A stretch of 64,000 nucleotides of DNA from BOKV01 sp041739225. GTDB taxonomy: Bacteria > Pseudomonadota > Alphaproteobacteria > Rhizobiales > Rhizobiaceae. Below are positions 53,038 through 61,641 of this stretch, in pieces (the first letter of the stretch is position 1; every line of letters begins with the position of its first letter). Under the pieces are notes generated by a model. That model had not been told where the DNA came from. It was given only the letters and a program-made list of their open reading frames with translations, and ran no database searches. The translations under genes and the position numbers were made by a program. The DNA lies in assembly GCA_041739225.1 (NCBI GenBank), contig JBGSOG010000078.1, forward strand, positions 1-64,000. Direction: 5' to 3'.

Positions 53038-53436
53038 TCAGATATCAAACATCCGCAAGGTGCAGCTGCCGCGAGCAACGGGCGTGTCTTCGTTTTCCTG
53101 CCAGCACCAGACATCGAAAAACGCAAGGCGCCGGGCGATCCGCACTTCGTCGACCCGGGCGTACATGTCAGTGTCCCTGGTGACCCGCATGTAGTCGATG
53201 GCACTGGAGACCAGTTCGACCCGCATGCCCGGCGACCTGCGCGATAGTTCCAGCTCGGCACTCATCTCGATGAGCGACCCCACTACCCCGCCATGAAGGG
53301 CCCGGATGAACGGATTGCCAATGTGTACTTCGCGAAAACGCATGGCATAGACATTGTTGCGATCCGTCGGCTCAATCTGCAGCCAAGCTGCCATCGGTGA
53401 GGCCAGAAGTTGTCCGCGTTTGCTCCCGGTCATCAT
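53038..53436 (-). CDS. PaaI-family hotdog thioesterase
   Basis: The 132-residue protein has a single hotdog domain: the loop NPFIRALHGGVVGSLIEMSA carries the conserved HGG and the acidic residue, and the strands ELVSSAIDYMRVTRDTDMYA and RRLAFFDVWCW follow. Likely substrates are acyl-CoAs; no specific pathway is visible. It begins four bases after the end of a similar thioesterase (53441-53881), so the pair forms one transcription unit. The start is ATG 53436 or 53433. Confidence 0.85.
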   Translation of the reverse strand: MMTGSKRGQLLASPMAAWLQIEPTDRNNVYAMRFREVHIGNPFIRALHGGVVGSLIEMSAELELSRRSPGMRVELVSSAIDYMRVTRDTDMYARVDEVRIARRLAFFDVWCWQENEDTPVARGSCTLRMFDI

Positions 53437-53440
53437 GGTG

Positions 53441-53881
53441 CTACAGCCTCTCGCCGAGCGGCTTGGCACGGGTACCCATCATGAAGCTGGCGGTCGCTAT
53501 TGCCAGGATCTCGCCACTGTGGGTGGTCAACTGACCGGTCATGTGGGCAATGTCCGAGTGAAAACCGATTGTAACGGCTTTGCACAGCAGCCGTTCGCCA
53601 CTCACAGGCCTGCGAAGATGTTGAACCGTCAGCCCTGCAGTGGCAATCGGACGCAGGGTTTCCATCGAACCCATCACTGCACCGCCCATCACGGTGTCAA
53701 GGACAAGGGTTGCAAGTCCGCTGTGGACTGCGCCGCTGGCAGGGTCGCAAACGAACTCTTTCGGCGCTTCGAGTTCCACCGTCAGCGTATCGGCTTCCAC
53801 ACCGACAAACCGGATTTTCAAGCTGGTATTGACAGGATGCGGGGCAGAAAAGTACCGCGCAGCAGGATGCATGTCGTTCAT
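53441..53881 (-). CDS. PaaI-family hotdog thioesterase
   Basis: The 146-residue protein is another single hotdog domain, with CDPASGAVHSGLATLVLDTV (the HSG loop and following Asp) and LRPIATAGLTVQHLRRPVSG. It is clearly related in fold to the gene just downstream, but sequence divergence is large. It begins right after the gpmA terminator. Together they may act on different acyl-CoA chain lengths or form a heteromer; this is inference. Confidence 0.85.
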   Translation of the reverse strand: MNDMHPAARYFSAPHPVNTSLKIRFVGVEADTLTVELEAPKEFVCDPASGAVHSGLATLVLDTVMGGAVMGSMETLRPIATAGLTVQHLRRPVSGERLLCKAVTIGFHSDIAHMTGQLTTHSGEILAIATASFMMGTRAKPLGERL

Positions 53882-53884
53882 GGC

Positions 53885-53906
53885 AAAAAAACCGCGTTTT
53901 CCGGTT
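53885..53906 (-). terminator. Terminator after gpmA
   Basis: On the minus strand a 5-bp stem AACCG/CGGTT (53902-53906 with 53890-53894) with a 7-base loop is followed by TTTTT. It lies just downstream of the gpmA stop (53947) and just before the thioesterase start (53881). The stem is short, so termination may be partial. Confidence 0.6.
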
Positions 53907-53946
53907 CAGGCTATCTTACGTTTACGCAAACGTCAAAGGCTGCGCC

Positions 53947-54567
53947 TTACGCCGTGAGCACTTCCTTGGAGGCAACGGTTGTGTCGGCCTTGAGCCGGTA
54001 GATCATCGGAACGCCGGTGCCAAGGTTGACTTCGATGATCTCATCGCGTGAAAGCCTGTCGAGAACCATCACCAGCGAGCGCAGCGAATTGCCGTGGGCG
54101 GCAACCAGTACGGTTTCCCCCCGCATCGCCCTTGGCAGGATTTCCTGCAGGTAATACGGCCAGACGCGGGCGCCGGTGTCCTTCAGGCTCTCGCCGCCGG
54201 GCGGTGGCACGTCATAAGAGCGCCGCCAGATGTGAACCTGCTCCTCGCCCCAGCGCGCCCTTGCGTCGTCTTTGTTGAGACCGGAAAGATCGCCGTAGTC
54301 GCGTTCGTTGATCGCTTCATCGCGGATGGTTTCCAGGTTCGGCTGGTCCACCCCGTCAAGAATCATCTGGCAGGTTCGTTGCGCCCGCGAAAGCGACGAC
54401 GTGAAGGCAATGTCAAATTTCAGCCCGCGGGCCTTGAGAAGTTCACCAGCCTGCCTTGCCTCGCTCACACCTTGCTGCGTGAGGTCAGGGTCCTTCCAGC
54501 CGGTGAACAGGTTCTTGAGATTCCATTCGCTTTGACCGTGTCGAACGAGGACGAGGGTTCCAGACAT
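53947..54567 (-). CDS. gpmA: 2,3-bisphosphoglycerate-dependent phosphoglycerate mutase
   Basis: GpmA interconverts 3- and 2-phosphoglycerate. The 206-residue protein (ATG 54567, AAGGAACC upstream) has the RHG motif LVLVRHGQSEWNLKN (catalytic His10), ERDYGDLSGLNKDD, and the second catalytic His in ETVLVAAHGNSLRSL. It is shorter than the E. coli enzyme (about 250) through a shorter C-terminal region, typical of the alphaproteobacterial form. It lies downstream of dapB. Confidence 0.95.
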   Translation of the reverse strand: MSGTLVLVRHGQSEWNLKNLFTGWKDPDLTQQGVSEARQAGELLKARGLKFDIAFTSSLSRAQRTCQMILDGVDQPNLETIRDEAINERDYGDLSGLNKDDARARWGEEQVHIWRRSYDVPPPGGESLKDTGARVWPYYLQEILPRAMRGETVLVAAHGNSLRSLVMVLDRLSRDEIIEVNLGTGVPMIYRLKADTTVASKEVLTA

Positions 54568-54610
54568 TTTTGGTTCCTTGTGGTTTGGCGAAACTGGATC
54601 GCGCTGAATG

Positions 54611-55420
54611 TCAAAATCCGAGGACATCGCGCATGGAATACAGGCCCGGCTTCTTGCCTCGCCCCCAAAGTGCAGCCCTGACTGCGCCTTTGGCAAAAAT
54701 CGAGCGGTCCTGGGCAACATGGCTGATCTCGATGCGCTCGCCTTCACCTGCCAGGATAACGCTGTGATCACCCACAACCGAGCCGCCACGCAGCGCCGCA
54801 AACCCGATGCTGCCGATGTCTCGCGGGCCGGTATGACCGTCACGCGAGCGCACGGAATTGTCTTTCAGCACGATTGCCCGGCCAATTGCCGCCGCCTCAC
54901 CCAGCAGCAATGCAGTGCCGGAAGGCGCATCCACCTTGTGACGGTGGTGCATTTCAACAATCTCGATGTCAAAATCCGCCGCGCCAAGCGCTCTTGCCGC
55001 CTGCTCGACCAAAATGGCGGCAAGGTTCACGCCAAGGCTCATGTTGCCCGATTTTACAATGATGGCGTGGCGCGCCGCCGCCTTGACCTTTTCATGGTCA
55101 CTTTCGCTCATGCCTGTCGTTCCAATGACATGGACGATCCGGGCTTGTGCTGCCAGCATCGCAAATTCGGTACTGGACGCGGGTGAAGTGAAATCCACAA
55201 TGCCGTCGGCCTTGGCCAATACCGGCAGAGGATCATCGCTGACGGCAACGCCAAGTTCGCCTGTTCCGGCAAGCATTCCGGCATCCTTGCCGATCATCGG
55301 CGATCCTGGCCGTTCAATTGCCCCGAAAAGCACCGCGCCGGGCGTGGCGTGAATGGTTCGGATCAGCTCCTGTCCCATGCGTCCTGCTGCGCCGGCAACG
55401 ACCAGTTTCATGTCAGCCAT
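54611..55420 (-). CDS. dapB: 4-hydroxy-tetrahydrodipicolinate reductase
   Basis: DapB reduces the dihydrodipicolinate precursor in lysine and meso-diaminopimelate synthesis. The 269-residue product starts MADMKLVVAGAAGRMGQELI with the NAD(P) loop GAAGRMGQ, and has VEMHHRHKVDAPSGTALLLG with the catalytic His and Lys. GAGGAA lies about ten bases upstream. Its first eight bases overlap the end of the ABC exporter gene. The order glk-ABC exporter-dapB-gpmA is one minus-strand unit. Confidence 0.97.
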   Translation of the reverse strand: MADMKLVVAGAAGRMGQELIRTIHATPGAVLFGAIERPGSPMIGKDAGMLAGTGELGVAVSDDPLPVLAKADGIVDFTSPASSTEFAMLAAQARIVHVIGTTGMSESDHEKVKAAARHAIIVKSGNMSLGVNLAAILVEQAARALGAADFDIEIVEMHHRHKVDAPSGTALLLGEAAAIGRAIVLKDNSVRSRDGHTGPRDIGSIGFAALRGGSVVGDHSVILAGEGERIEISHVAQDRSIFAKGAVRAALWGRGKKPGLYSMRDVLGF

Positions 55421-57239
55421 GACGCAGCGTTTCCTCTTCACCGACAATATCCGCATTTTCGCCGATCTGGTGGAGCCTTGAATACAGCCCGCTGCGCTTG
55501 CGCATGAGGGTAGCGTGGCTTCCCTCTTCAACCACGCGTCCCCGGTCAATGACGATGATCTTTGCCGCATTGCGAATGGTTGACAACCGGTGCGCGACCA
55601 CCAGCGTTGTCCGACCCTGCATCAACCTGTCCAGCGCCATCTGAACCAGTTTTTCAGATTCATTGTCCAAGGCGGATGTAGCCTCGTCCAGCAGCAGGAT
55701 CGGCGCATCGCGCAGGATTGCCCGCGCTATCGACAGGCGCTGGCGCTGGCCGCCTGAAAAATTGTTGCCGGCCTCCCCGACTTCGGTGGCATAGCCCAGT
55801 GGCAGCTCCATGATGAAGTCATGCGCTTGCGCCCGTTTTGCCGCTTCTTCGATCTCGGCCTGTGTTGCTTCCGGTCGTGCGTAGCGGATGTTTTCGCCCA
55901 CCGTTCCTTCAAACAGGATCGGTTGCTGCGAGACGTAGGATATTGCACGGCGCAGGTCCCTGGCCCGTATGTCGGCAATGTCCTGGCCATCAATCCGGAT
56001 CGCACCGCTGCTCAGGTCGTAAAACCGCTGCAGCAAATTGACGATGGTCGATTTGCCACCACCTGATGGCCCGACCAGCGCCGTCGTCTTGCCTGCCTCG
56101 GCCCGGAACGAAATGGCGTCCAGCACCTTTTCACCATTGCCGTAGGCGAAACTTGCGTCTTCAAAATCGATCTGCGCTTCGCCGATCACAAAATCTTTCG
56201 CGTCGGGTTTGTCGGCCTGGCGGGCAGGCGTGTCCAGCAACTCAAACAGCATCCGGGCATTCACCAGCGAACGCTCGAACTGTACGCGGAACGCGGCCAG
56301 CCGCTTGGCTGGGTCATAGGCAAGCATCGCCGCTGCCAGAAATGACAGGAGTGCACCCTGGTTGGCCCCAAGATTGATCACACGCCAGCCGCCAAATGCC
56401 ACCGCCCCGGCGATGGCAAGGCCGCCAAGTGTCTCGGTGAGCGGGCGTGTGCGGGCGGAAACCAGCGAAATGCGATTGTTCTGCTTTTCGGCCTGCTCCA
56501 CCAATCCGGCAAGCTTGGCCTGCATCTGCTCTTCCATGGTAAAGGATTTGAGGATTGTGATGCCTTGCGCACTCTCCACCATTGTGGAATTGACACGCGC
56601 ATTCAGGTTCACTTCCTTGCGCGACAGCGACTTCATCTGCTTGACGTAGCGCGAAAGCACGTAGCCGGCGATTGGCAGCACAACCAGCGAGCCCAGAGTC
56701 ATCATCGGGTCCTGGATGATCATCACGGTGATCAATCCGACCAAAGTCAGGAAATCGCGCGCCACCACGGTAATGACGAGGTTGAGCATGTTGCGCACAC
56801 CGCCAATGTTCTGGCTGATTGCGCCGACCAGATGTGCGGACCTTGTATCGTTGTAAAACCCCACACCCAGATGCAGCATGTGCTCATAGACCCGTTTTTG
56901 GTAACGAGCGATGATGTTGTTGCCGATCTTGTTGAGGATGATGTCCTGGCCAAATCCGGCGATGCCTTTGACAAAGAAAATCAGCAGGATGACCGATGCC
57001 ACATACCAGGCCATGTCGAGGTTCTTTTTGTCGAAGACCTCGTTGACCACGTCCTTGATGATGTACGCGCTGTAACCCGTCGTTGCGGCCACAAGCAGCA
57101 TGCAAAAGATCGCCAAAGCATACTGCCGCTTGTAGAGCGGCAGGTTTTCGCGAATGATCCGGCGCAGCACATCCTTGTTTTCGGGGTCGGCTGCTGCTTC
57201 CTTGTTGACGCTTTGAACAGACACTTTTGCATCCTGCAT
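55413..57239 (-). CDS. ABC exporter, MsbA-like (fused membrane and ATPase domains)
   Basis: The 608-residue protein has a six-helix ABC membrane domain (about 35-330) and a nucleotide-binding domain with Walker A VGPSGGGKSTIVNLLQ, signature NNFSGGQRQRLSIARAIL and Walker B ILLLDEATSALDNESEKL. This is a complete half-transporter that would act as a homodimer, similar to lipid flippase MsbA and other multidrug or lipid exporters; lipid A or another lipid is a plausible substrate, but sequence does not decide. ATG 57239 (MQDAKVSVQ) was chosen; upstream in-frame sequence looks non-coding. It overlaps dapB by eight bases. Confidence 0.9.
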   Translation of the reverse strand: MQDAKVSVQSVNKEAAADPENKDVLRRIIRENLPLYKRQYALAIFCMLLVAATTGYSAYIIKDVVNEVFDKKNLDMAWYVASVILLIFFVKGIAGFGQDIILNKIGNNIIARYQKRVYEHMLHLGVGFYNDTRSAHLVGAISQNIGGVRNMLNLVITVVARDFLTLVGLITVMIIQDPMMTLGSLVVLPIAGYVLSRYVKQMKSLSRKEVNLNARVNSTMVESAQGITILKSFTMEEQMQAKLAGLVEQAEKQNNRISLVSARTRPLTETLGGLAIAGAVAFGGWRVINLGANQGALLSFLAAAMLAYDPAKRLAAFRVQFERSLVNARMLFELLDTPARQADKPDAKDFVIGEAQIDFEDASFAYGNGEKVLDAISFRAEAGKTTALVGPSGGGKSTIVNLLQRFYDLSSGAIRIDGQDIADIRARDLRRAISYVSQQPILFEGTVGENIRYARPEATQAEIEEAAKRAQAHDFIMELPLGYATEVGEAGNNFSGGQRQRLSIARAILRDAPILLLDEATSALDNESEKLVQMALDRLMQGRTTLVVAHRLSTIRNAAKIIVIDRGRVVEEGSHATLMRKRSGLYSRLHQIGENADIVGEEETLRHG

Positions 57240-57331
57240 GGCTGCGGGCACTTGCCGCACAAAAACGCCTAATACAGCCGCCGGACGCCTTTGCAAAGTG
57301 TTGCAGCGCAACACAGTCAGCTACATGCATG

Positions 57332-58336
57332 TTACCGGGCGCTGAAATGCCTTGCCGCATCGCCCAGGCTGAAGTGTCCAGGATCACGGACCAGCGCTGC
57401 AAGCCCCTCAAGTGCCGCCATCGGATGCACCACAATATTGACGGCGATTGACGCGAGAATTGCCTGATGCGGCGCCTTGTTTTCGAATTCATGGCGGAAA
57501 TGGGCAGTATCAATCGCCGTGACGAGTTTCTGCGCAATTCCGCCGCCGATGTAGATTCCGCCGCGAGCCAACGTCAAAAGCGCCAGATCGCCGGCAATTC
57601 GCGCGGCAAGTGCCACAAAAAGCTGGATCGCCTCGACCGCCTGCGCGTCCTCGCCACTGACTGCCCTGGCAGAAATTTCCGCAGCATCATGCAGCCGCCG
57701 ACCCACGCCATCGAGGGAACAAATGGCTTGGTACAAATTTTCAATTCCCCGGCCCGAAAGCGCTTCTTCCGCGCTCATGCGGCCCTCTTGCTTGATCAAA
57801 TGCGGCCAAATGGCAAATTCCCGGTCGGTTCGCGGGCCGATGTCGATGTGGCCTCCTTCGCCGGGGATTATCACCCACTTGCCGTCAACCTTGACGATCT
57901 GTGCAATTCCCAGACCGGTTCCGGCCCCCAGCACCGCCTTTGGGTGGCCGTCAAGAACCGTGCCTTTGCCGACGGGATGCAAATGGGTTCCGCCCAGCGA
58001 AAGAGCCGCCAAACCCTGGGCGGCAAAATCATTCATCAACACCACTTGCTCAAGGTTGAAGCGGCGGATCATTTCTGCCGGATCAATGACCCAGTCCGCA
58101 TTTGTCAGCCGGAAACGCTCGCCAACCAACGGCGTGGCAATTGCAAGGACCATGGAAGCGGGTGCCACCGCTCCAATGCCGGGAACGGCAGTCAGGATTG
58201 CATCTTCAATGCTTTGATGGTCGCGCAGCTTCACCGGCGGGAAAGGTTCAATTGGCACATCGGCGGATCGAACCAGGGCAAAACGCGCATTGGTTCCACC
58301 GATGTCTCCAACCAGGACTGGAAAACGGAATTCCAC
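57332..58336 (-). CDS. glk: Glucokinase
   Basis: Glucokinase phosphorylates glucose with ATP. The 334-residue product starts with GTG (58336; AGGA seven bases upstream), MEFRFPVLVGDIGGTNARFA, where DIGGTNARFAL is the phosphate-binding motif. VLMNDFAAQGLAALSLGG holds the conserved catalytic Asp, and GAGTGLGIAQIV and PGEGGHIDIGPR the substrate sites. The gene belongs to the Glk family of Gram-negatives rather than the ROK family. It is the first gene of the glk-exporter-dapB-gpmA unit, divergent from the BMP transporter gene. Confidence 0.95.
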   Translation of the reverse strand: MEFRFPVLVGDIGGTNARFALVRSADVPIEPFPPVKLRDHQSIEDAILTAVPGIGAVAPASMVLAIATPLVGERFRLTNADWVIDPAEMIRRFNLEQVVLMNDFAAQGLAALSLGGTHLHPVGKGTVLDGHPKAVLGAGTGLGIAQIVKVDGKWVIIPGEGGHIDIGPRTDREFAIWPHLIKQEGRMSAEEALSGRGIENLYQAICSLDGVGRRLHDAAEISARAVSGEDAQAVEAIQLFVALAARIAGDLALLTLARGGIYIGGGIAQKLVTAIDTAHFRHEFENKAPHQAILASIAVNIVVHPMAALEGLAALVRDPGHFSLGDAARHFSAR

Positions 58337-58640
58337 GGGATGATCCTGTTGACGGGTTGGCTGCCGGATGTTCAGATCGACGGGGGACTGGCGAACGCAC
58401 TAGGTCGCCTTGGCACTACGCCGTTGGTGATAGTGTGGTTCAGTCGATTTCGCAATCGTCTGGCAACAGCCGGGTAATGGCGCTTTTTGTGTTTGCAAGG
58501 GCAAAGCGGACATTGATTGCCGCAGTCGGCTTGCGATTGCATGCGAAATGGCGCTAAAATGATGCCCTGAATACCAGATGCCAAAATAAATTGGTGTCCA
58601 ATACCAGACAAGCACAAACCTTCAGAACAGGGAACCAACC
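58337..58640. other. 304-base divergent spacer between glk and the BMP gene
   Basis: I see no gene here. Open frames in this region run through the neighbouring genes and have no family match. It probably holds promoters for both directions; the plus-strand candidate is listed separately. Confidence 0.6.
58531..58560 (+). promoter_or_regulatory. Candidate promoter for the BMP binding-protein gene
   Basis: TTGCGA (58531-58536) and TAAAAT (58555-58560) with 18 bases between them lie 81 bases upstream of the ATG. The following AGGGAACCAACC before ATG 58641 is a good ribosome-binding site. Confidence 0.45.
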
Positions 58641-59735
58641 ATGAATCGCGTAATGATCGCACTTCTGGCCGCAGTGGCTGCAATTGCCGGCGTGTATTTT
58701 TACATGCAGCAAAGCGGCACGACAAAGACCGCCAGCGAACCGGCGGCGCCAGCACCAGCAACGACAACTGCCGCACCGGCAGAGGCACCAGCAGCTCCGG
58801 CACCAGTAGCGGCAGGCCCTGCCGTAATTTACGACATGGGCGGCAAGTTCGACAAATCCTTCAACGAAAGCGCGTTCAATGGCGCTGAATTGTGGAAGAA
58901 GGACACCAACGGCACGTACCGCGAATTCGAAATCACCGATGCAGCGCAGCGTGAACAGGCGCTTCGTCGTTTTGCCGAAGAAGGCAATTCGCCAATCGTC
59001 GCAATGGGCTTCTCGCAGGCAGCGGCCATGGAGAAGGTTGCCAAGGAATTCCCGAACCTGAAGTTTGCCATTGTTGACATGGTTGTCGACTTGCCAAACG
59101 TGCGCTCGGTCGTGTTCAACGAACATGAAGGCTCATATCTGGTTGGCGTCATGGCAGCCATGGCTTCCAAGACCGGCAAGGTCGGCTTCATCGGCGGCAT
59201 GGACATCCCCCTGATCCGCAAGTTCGGTTGCGGCTACAAGGGCGGCGTCAAGGCAACAAACGCCTCGGCTGAAGTTTTTGAAAACATGACCGGCACCACG
59301 CCGGAAGCATGGAATGACCCGGTCAAGGGCGGCGAGCTTGCCAAGTCGCAGTTCGATCGCGGAGCGGATGTTGTTTACGCAGCAGCAGGTGGCACCGGCA
59401 TCGGCGTCCTCCAGGCAGCAAAAGACTCCGGCAAGCTGAGCATTGGCGTTGATTCAAACCAGAACGGCATCCAGCCAGGATCGGTTCTCACCTCCATGCT
59501 GAAGCGTGTTGACGTTGCCGTATACAACGCCTTCAAGGATAGCGGTTCCGACCAGTGGGGCGGCATCAAGGTTCTCGGCCTCAAGGAAGGTGGCATTGAT
59601 TATGCGGTGGACGACAACAACAAGCCGCTGATTACTCCGGAAATGACCGCAGCGGTCGAAAAGGCCAAGGCGGACATCATTGCCGGCACCACCAAGGTGC
59701 ACGACTTCATGTCTGACTCGGCATGCCCGTATTGA
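58641..59735 (+). CDS. BMP/PnrA-family substrate-binding protein, membrane anchored
   Basis: The 364-residue protein belongs to the basic membrane protein (BMP) family, periplasmic receptors for nucleosides and related compounds. After a start hydrophobic helix (residues about 4-22, IALLAAVAAIAGVYFYMQQS) comes an Ala/Pro/Thr-rich linker (about 30-60), then the BMP core: YDMGGKFDKSFNESAFNGAE, MGFSQAAAMEKVAKEFPNL, GGMDIPLIRKFGCGYKGGVK and VYAAAGGTGIGVLQAAKDSG, then GVDSNQNGIQPGSVLTSMLK. There is no lipobox Cys and the signal helix lacks an obvious cleavage site, so it may stay anchored in the inner membrane. It is closed by a terminator at 59783; ATPase and permease genes lie 2 kb downstream. 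Confidence 0.92.
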   Translation: MNRVMIALLAAVAAIAGVYFYMQQSGTTKTASEPAAPAPATTTAAPAEAPAAPAPVAAGPAVIYDMGGKFDKSFNESAFNGAELWKKDTNGTYREFEITDAAQREQALRRFAEEGNSPIVAMGFSQAAAMEKVAKEFPNLKFAIVDMVVDLPNVRSVVFNEHEGSYLVGVMAAMASKTGKVGFIGGMDIPLIRKFGCGYKGGVKATNASAEVFENMTGTTPEAWNDPVKGGELAKSQFDRGADVVYAAAGGTGIGVLQAAKDSGKLSIGVDSNQNGIQPGSVLTSMLKRVDVAVYNAFKDSGSDQWGGIKVLGLKEGGIDYAVDDNNKPLITPEMTAAVEKAKADIIAGTTKVHDFMSDSACPY

Positions 59736-59782
59736 TCTTCTGATGCCCGCCACTTAGGTCGGGATCCGATCAGTTGTTTGCG

Positions 59783-59810
59783 CAAGGGGCCTTCGGGCCC
59801 CTTGTTCGTT
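59783..59810 (+). terminator. Rho-independent terminator after the BMP gene
   Basis: A 9-bp stem CAAGGGGCC/GGCCCCTTG (59783-59791 with 59796-59804) with a TTCG tetraloop is followed by TTCGTTTC. It lies about 50 bases after the stop codon. The U-tract is interrupted, but the stem is very stable. Confidence 0.82.
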
Positions 59811-59849
59811 TCAGGGTCAAATCAATGTGACTTGTCCATTGGGCAGGGC

Positions 59850-60320
59850 TCAAACCACCGCGACGCTGTCGCCAATTCTCACTTCGCCCGCCTTGACGAC
59901 GTTTGCGATGATGCCGCCATGGCCGCGCATGGCGTTGTACCCGCCCGGCCCCAGTGACTCTTCCATGCGTGAGCACGGCGCACAGACATCGGTTGCTTCC
60001 AGAACTGCCGTGCCAATGCTGAATTTTCGACCGCGCAAGGCTGTCAGATTGATGCCTTGAACGGCGAAATTTCGCCGAAGCAATGCCGGATCCACGCAGG
60101 CAATCCCGCAAAGTGAGGCAATCGCTGCCAGGTGTTCCTGCTGGATCAACGTGACAGCGCGCAAGCCCGGCTTGTTTCTGTGATCCCCTGCAAGGCCGCC
60201 TTCACCAACGATGATTCGGTCGGGCGAAACCATTTCCACCCGACGTGCAGGGCGGATGCCGATAAATGTGACACAGCCCTGGCGGGGAAAGCGCGCCGTC
60301 AAGTCAGCGATGGTCTGCAT
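59850..60320 (-). CDS. MOSC domain protein
   Basis: The 156-residue protein consists of a MOSC domain, the C-terminal part of molybdenum cofactor sulfurases. It has the features VGEGGLAGDHRNKPGLRAVT, RRNFAVQGINLTALRGRKFS and a conserved CAPCSRMEESLGPGGYNAM block that includes the invariant Cys. Small stand-alone MOSC proteins (YiiM-like) are linked to handling of sulfur or molybdenum cofactor or detoxification of N-hydroxylated compounds. No cofactor genes lie nearby. It is divergent from ogt. Confidence 0.9.
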   Translation of the reverse strand: MQTIADLTARFPRQGCVTFIGIRPARRVEMVSPDRIIVGEGGLAGDHRNKPGLRAVTLIQQEHLAAIASLCGIACVDPALLRRNFAVQGINLTALRGRKFSIGTAVLEATDVCAPCSRMEESLGPGGYNAMRGHGGIIANVVKAGEVRIGDSVAVV

Positions 60321-60382
60321 GAAATTGCTCTTTCGTGTGGTTTTCGGGTGTCTTTGAGGCAGTTTGGCGCAATACTTCGTTT

Positions 60383-60904
60383 ATGATCGATTCCACGGTG
60401 CGCTACACACACATGCCAAGCCCCATCGGCTCGCTGCTGTTGGCTGGTTCCGATGAAGGTCTCATCTGGGTCAGCTTTCCCGGCGGCAGGGGTGCGCGTC
60501 AACCCAAGCCACAATGGCGGGAAGATGCTTCGGCATTTCGGCAAACCACCAACCAGTTGAATGAATATTTCGCTGGGGGTCGTACCGTTTTCGATTTGCC
60601 GCTGTTGCCCGTTGGTGATGATTTCCAGATGCGTGTGTGGCGAGCCCTGCGCGATATCCCTTATGGAGCCACGGTCAGCTATGGCGACATTGCCAAGGCC
60701 ATGGGTGAACCTGTATCCGCCAGCCGGGCGGTGGGCTCAGCCAATGGCGCAAACCCGCTGCCCATTGTCATTCCCTGCCACCGGGTAGTTGGTGCCAAAG
60801 GTACATTGGTCGGTTTTGGTGGCGGCCTTGAAACCAAGAAGTTCCTGCTGGATCTCGAATTTCGCACGAAACCGCCGTCAGACACGCTTTTTGCCCATAT
60901 GTAG
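60383..60904 (+). CDS. ogt: Methylated-DNA--protein-cysteine methyltransferase
   Basis: The 173-residue product repairs O6-methylguanine by transferring the alkyl group to Cys132 in PIVIPCHRVVGAKG. Typical pieces are MRVWRALRDIPYGATVSYGD and the helix-turn-helix ASRAVGSANGANPLP. It is the stand-alone form, without Ada or AraC domains. ATG 60383 (MIDSTVRYTHMPSPIG) and ATG 60413 are both possible; neither has a clear ribosome site. It overlaps nothing, but its end is four bases from slyX on the other strand. Confidence 0.94.
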   Translation: MIDSTVRYTHMPSPIGSLLLAGSDEGLIWVSFPGGRGARQPKPQWREDASAFRQTTNQLNEYFAGGRTVFDLPLLPVGDDFQMRVWRALRDIPYGATVSYGDIAKAMGEPVSASRAVGSANGANPLPIVIPCHRVVGAKGTLVGFGGGLETKKFLLDLEFRTKPPSDTLFAHM

Positions 60905-60907
60905 AAA

Positions 60908-61111
60908 TCACCAATGCGGTGGGCGGACATTTTCAGCGACCGGTGAAACTGTTTCTTCCAGCGCCATGAACCGTTCCGCCATGGCATCGAGCTTTTTTTG
61001 CACCCGCCGCAATTGTTCGCCCTGCGCCGCCATTTCGGCAGACATCTCGTCGATGGTCTTTGCCTGGTGTGCGACGAGTTCTTCCAGCGATTGCAGCCTG
61101 TTTTCGCTCAC
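60908..61111 (-). CDS. slyX: SlyX family protein
   Basis: The 67-residue protein is a short coiled-coil protein of the SlyX family: LQSLEELVAHQAKTIDEMSA and a heptad-rich middle, ending NVRPPHW, the hallmark PPHY/W end. Function is unknown. Its start ATG overlaps the stop codon of the thioesterase gene (61108-61111), so the two are translationally coupled. Confidence 0.88.
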   Translation of the reverse strand: MSENRLQSLEELVAHQAKTIDEMSAEMAAQGEQLRRVQKKLDAMAERFMALEETVSPVAENVRPPHW

Positions 61112-61542
61112 TTGATGTAGTCCTCCAAACGGCCCCGCATGGCAGTTCCCAGTGCCTGCGGCTTGCGGGTCTGCCGGTTGACATAGACATGCACAAAATA
61201 TCCCTGCGCCGCCGCCCGCTCTTCCTCGCCGCGAAACAGCGCGATTTCATAACGCACCGAAGAGGTCCCCAGATGCGCAACGCGGATGCCTGCAACAATC
61301 TTGTCGGGAAACATCAGTTCGCTGAAATAACTGCAGCCGGTTTCAACCACCAGGCCGATAATCTCGCCATTGTGCGGGTCAATCAGTTCCTGCTCGGCGA
61401 GCCAGCCATTCACGGCGGTGTCGAAAAGGGAATAATGGACGACATTGTTCATGTGCCCATACATGTCATTGTCGGCCCAACGCGTCTGCATGCGCCGGAA
61501 CAGGCCGAAATCTTCGCGGGACCATGGGTTCTGGCGTGCCAT
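61108..61542 (-). CDS. Acyl-CoA thioesterase, YbgC/4HBT-like
   Basis: The 144-residue protein (ATG 61542) is a 4-hydroxybenzoyl-CoA thioesterase-like hotdog: MQTRWADNDMYGHMNNVVHY contains the catalytic Asp motif, and HLGTSSVRYEIALFRGEEE follows. YbgC relatives act on short acyl-CoAs and sometimes on acyl-ACP. It overlaps slyX by four bases. A divergent spacer with a triplicated ACCGG element separates it from the ABC ATPase gene. Confidence 0.9.
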   Translation of the reverse strand: MARQNPWSREDFGLFRRMQTRWADNDMYGHMNNVVHYSLFDTAVNGWLAEQELIDPHNGEIIGLVVETGCSYFSELMFPDKIVAGIRVAHLGTSSVRYEIALFRGEEERAAAQGYFVHVYVNRQTRKPQALGTAMRGRLEDYIK

Positions 61543-61641
61543 GCAATCGGTTCTCCGGGGTGGCGTGAAGGAAATTGAGATAGCGCCGTGTTCACGCCAA
61601 AGGCAAGGCAAGATCAGGCAGGGGCGAATGCGCGGGCCAAT

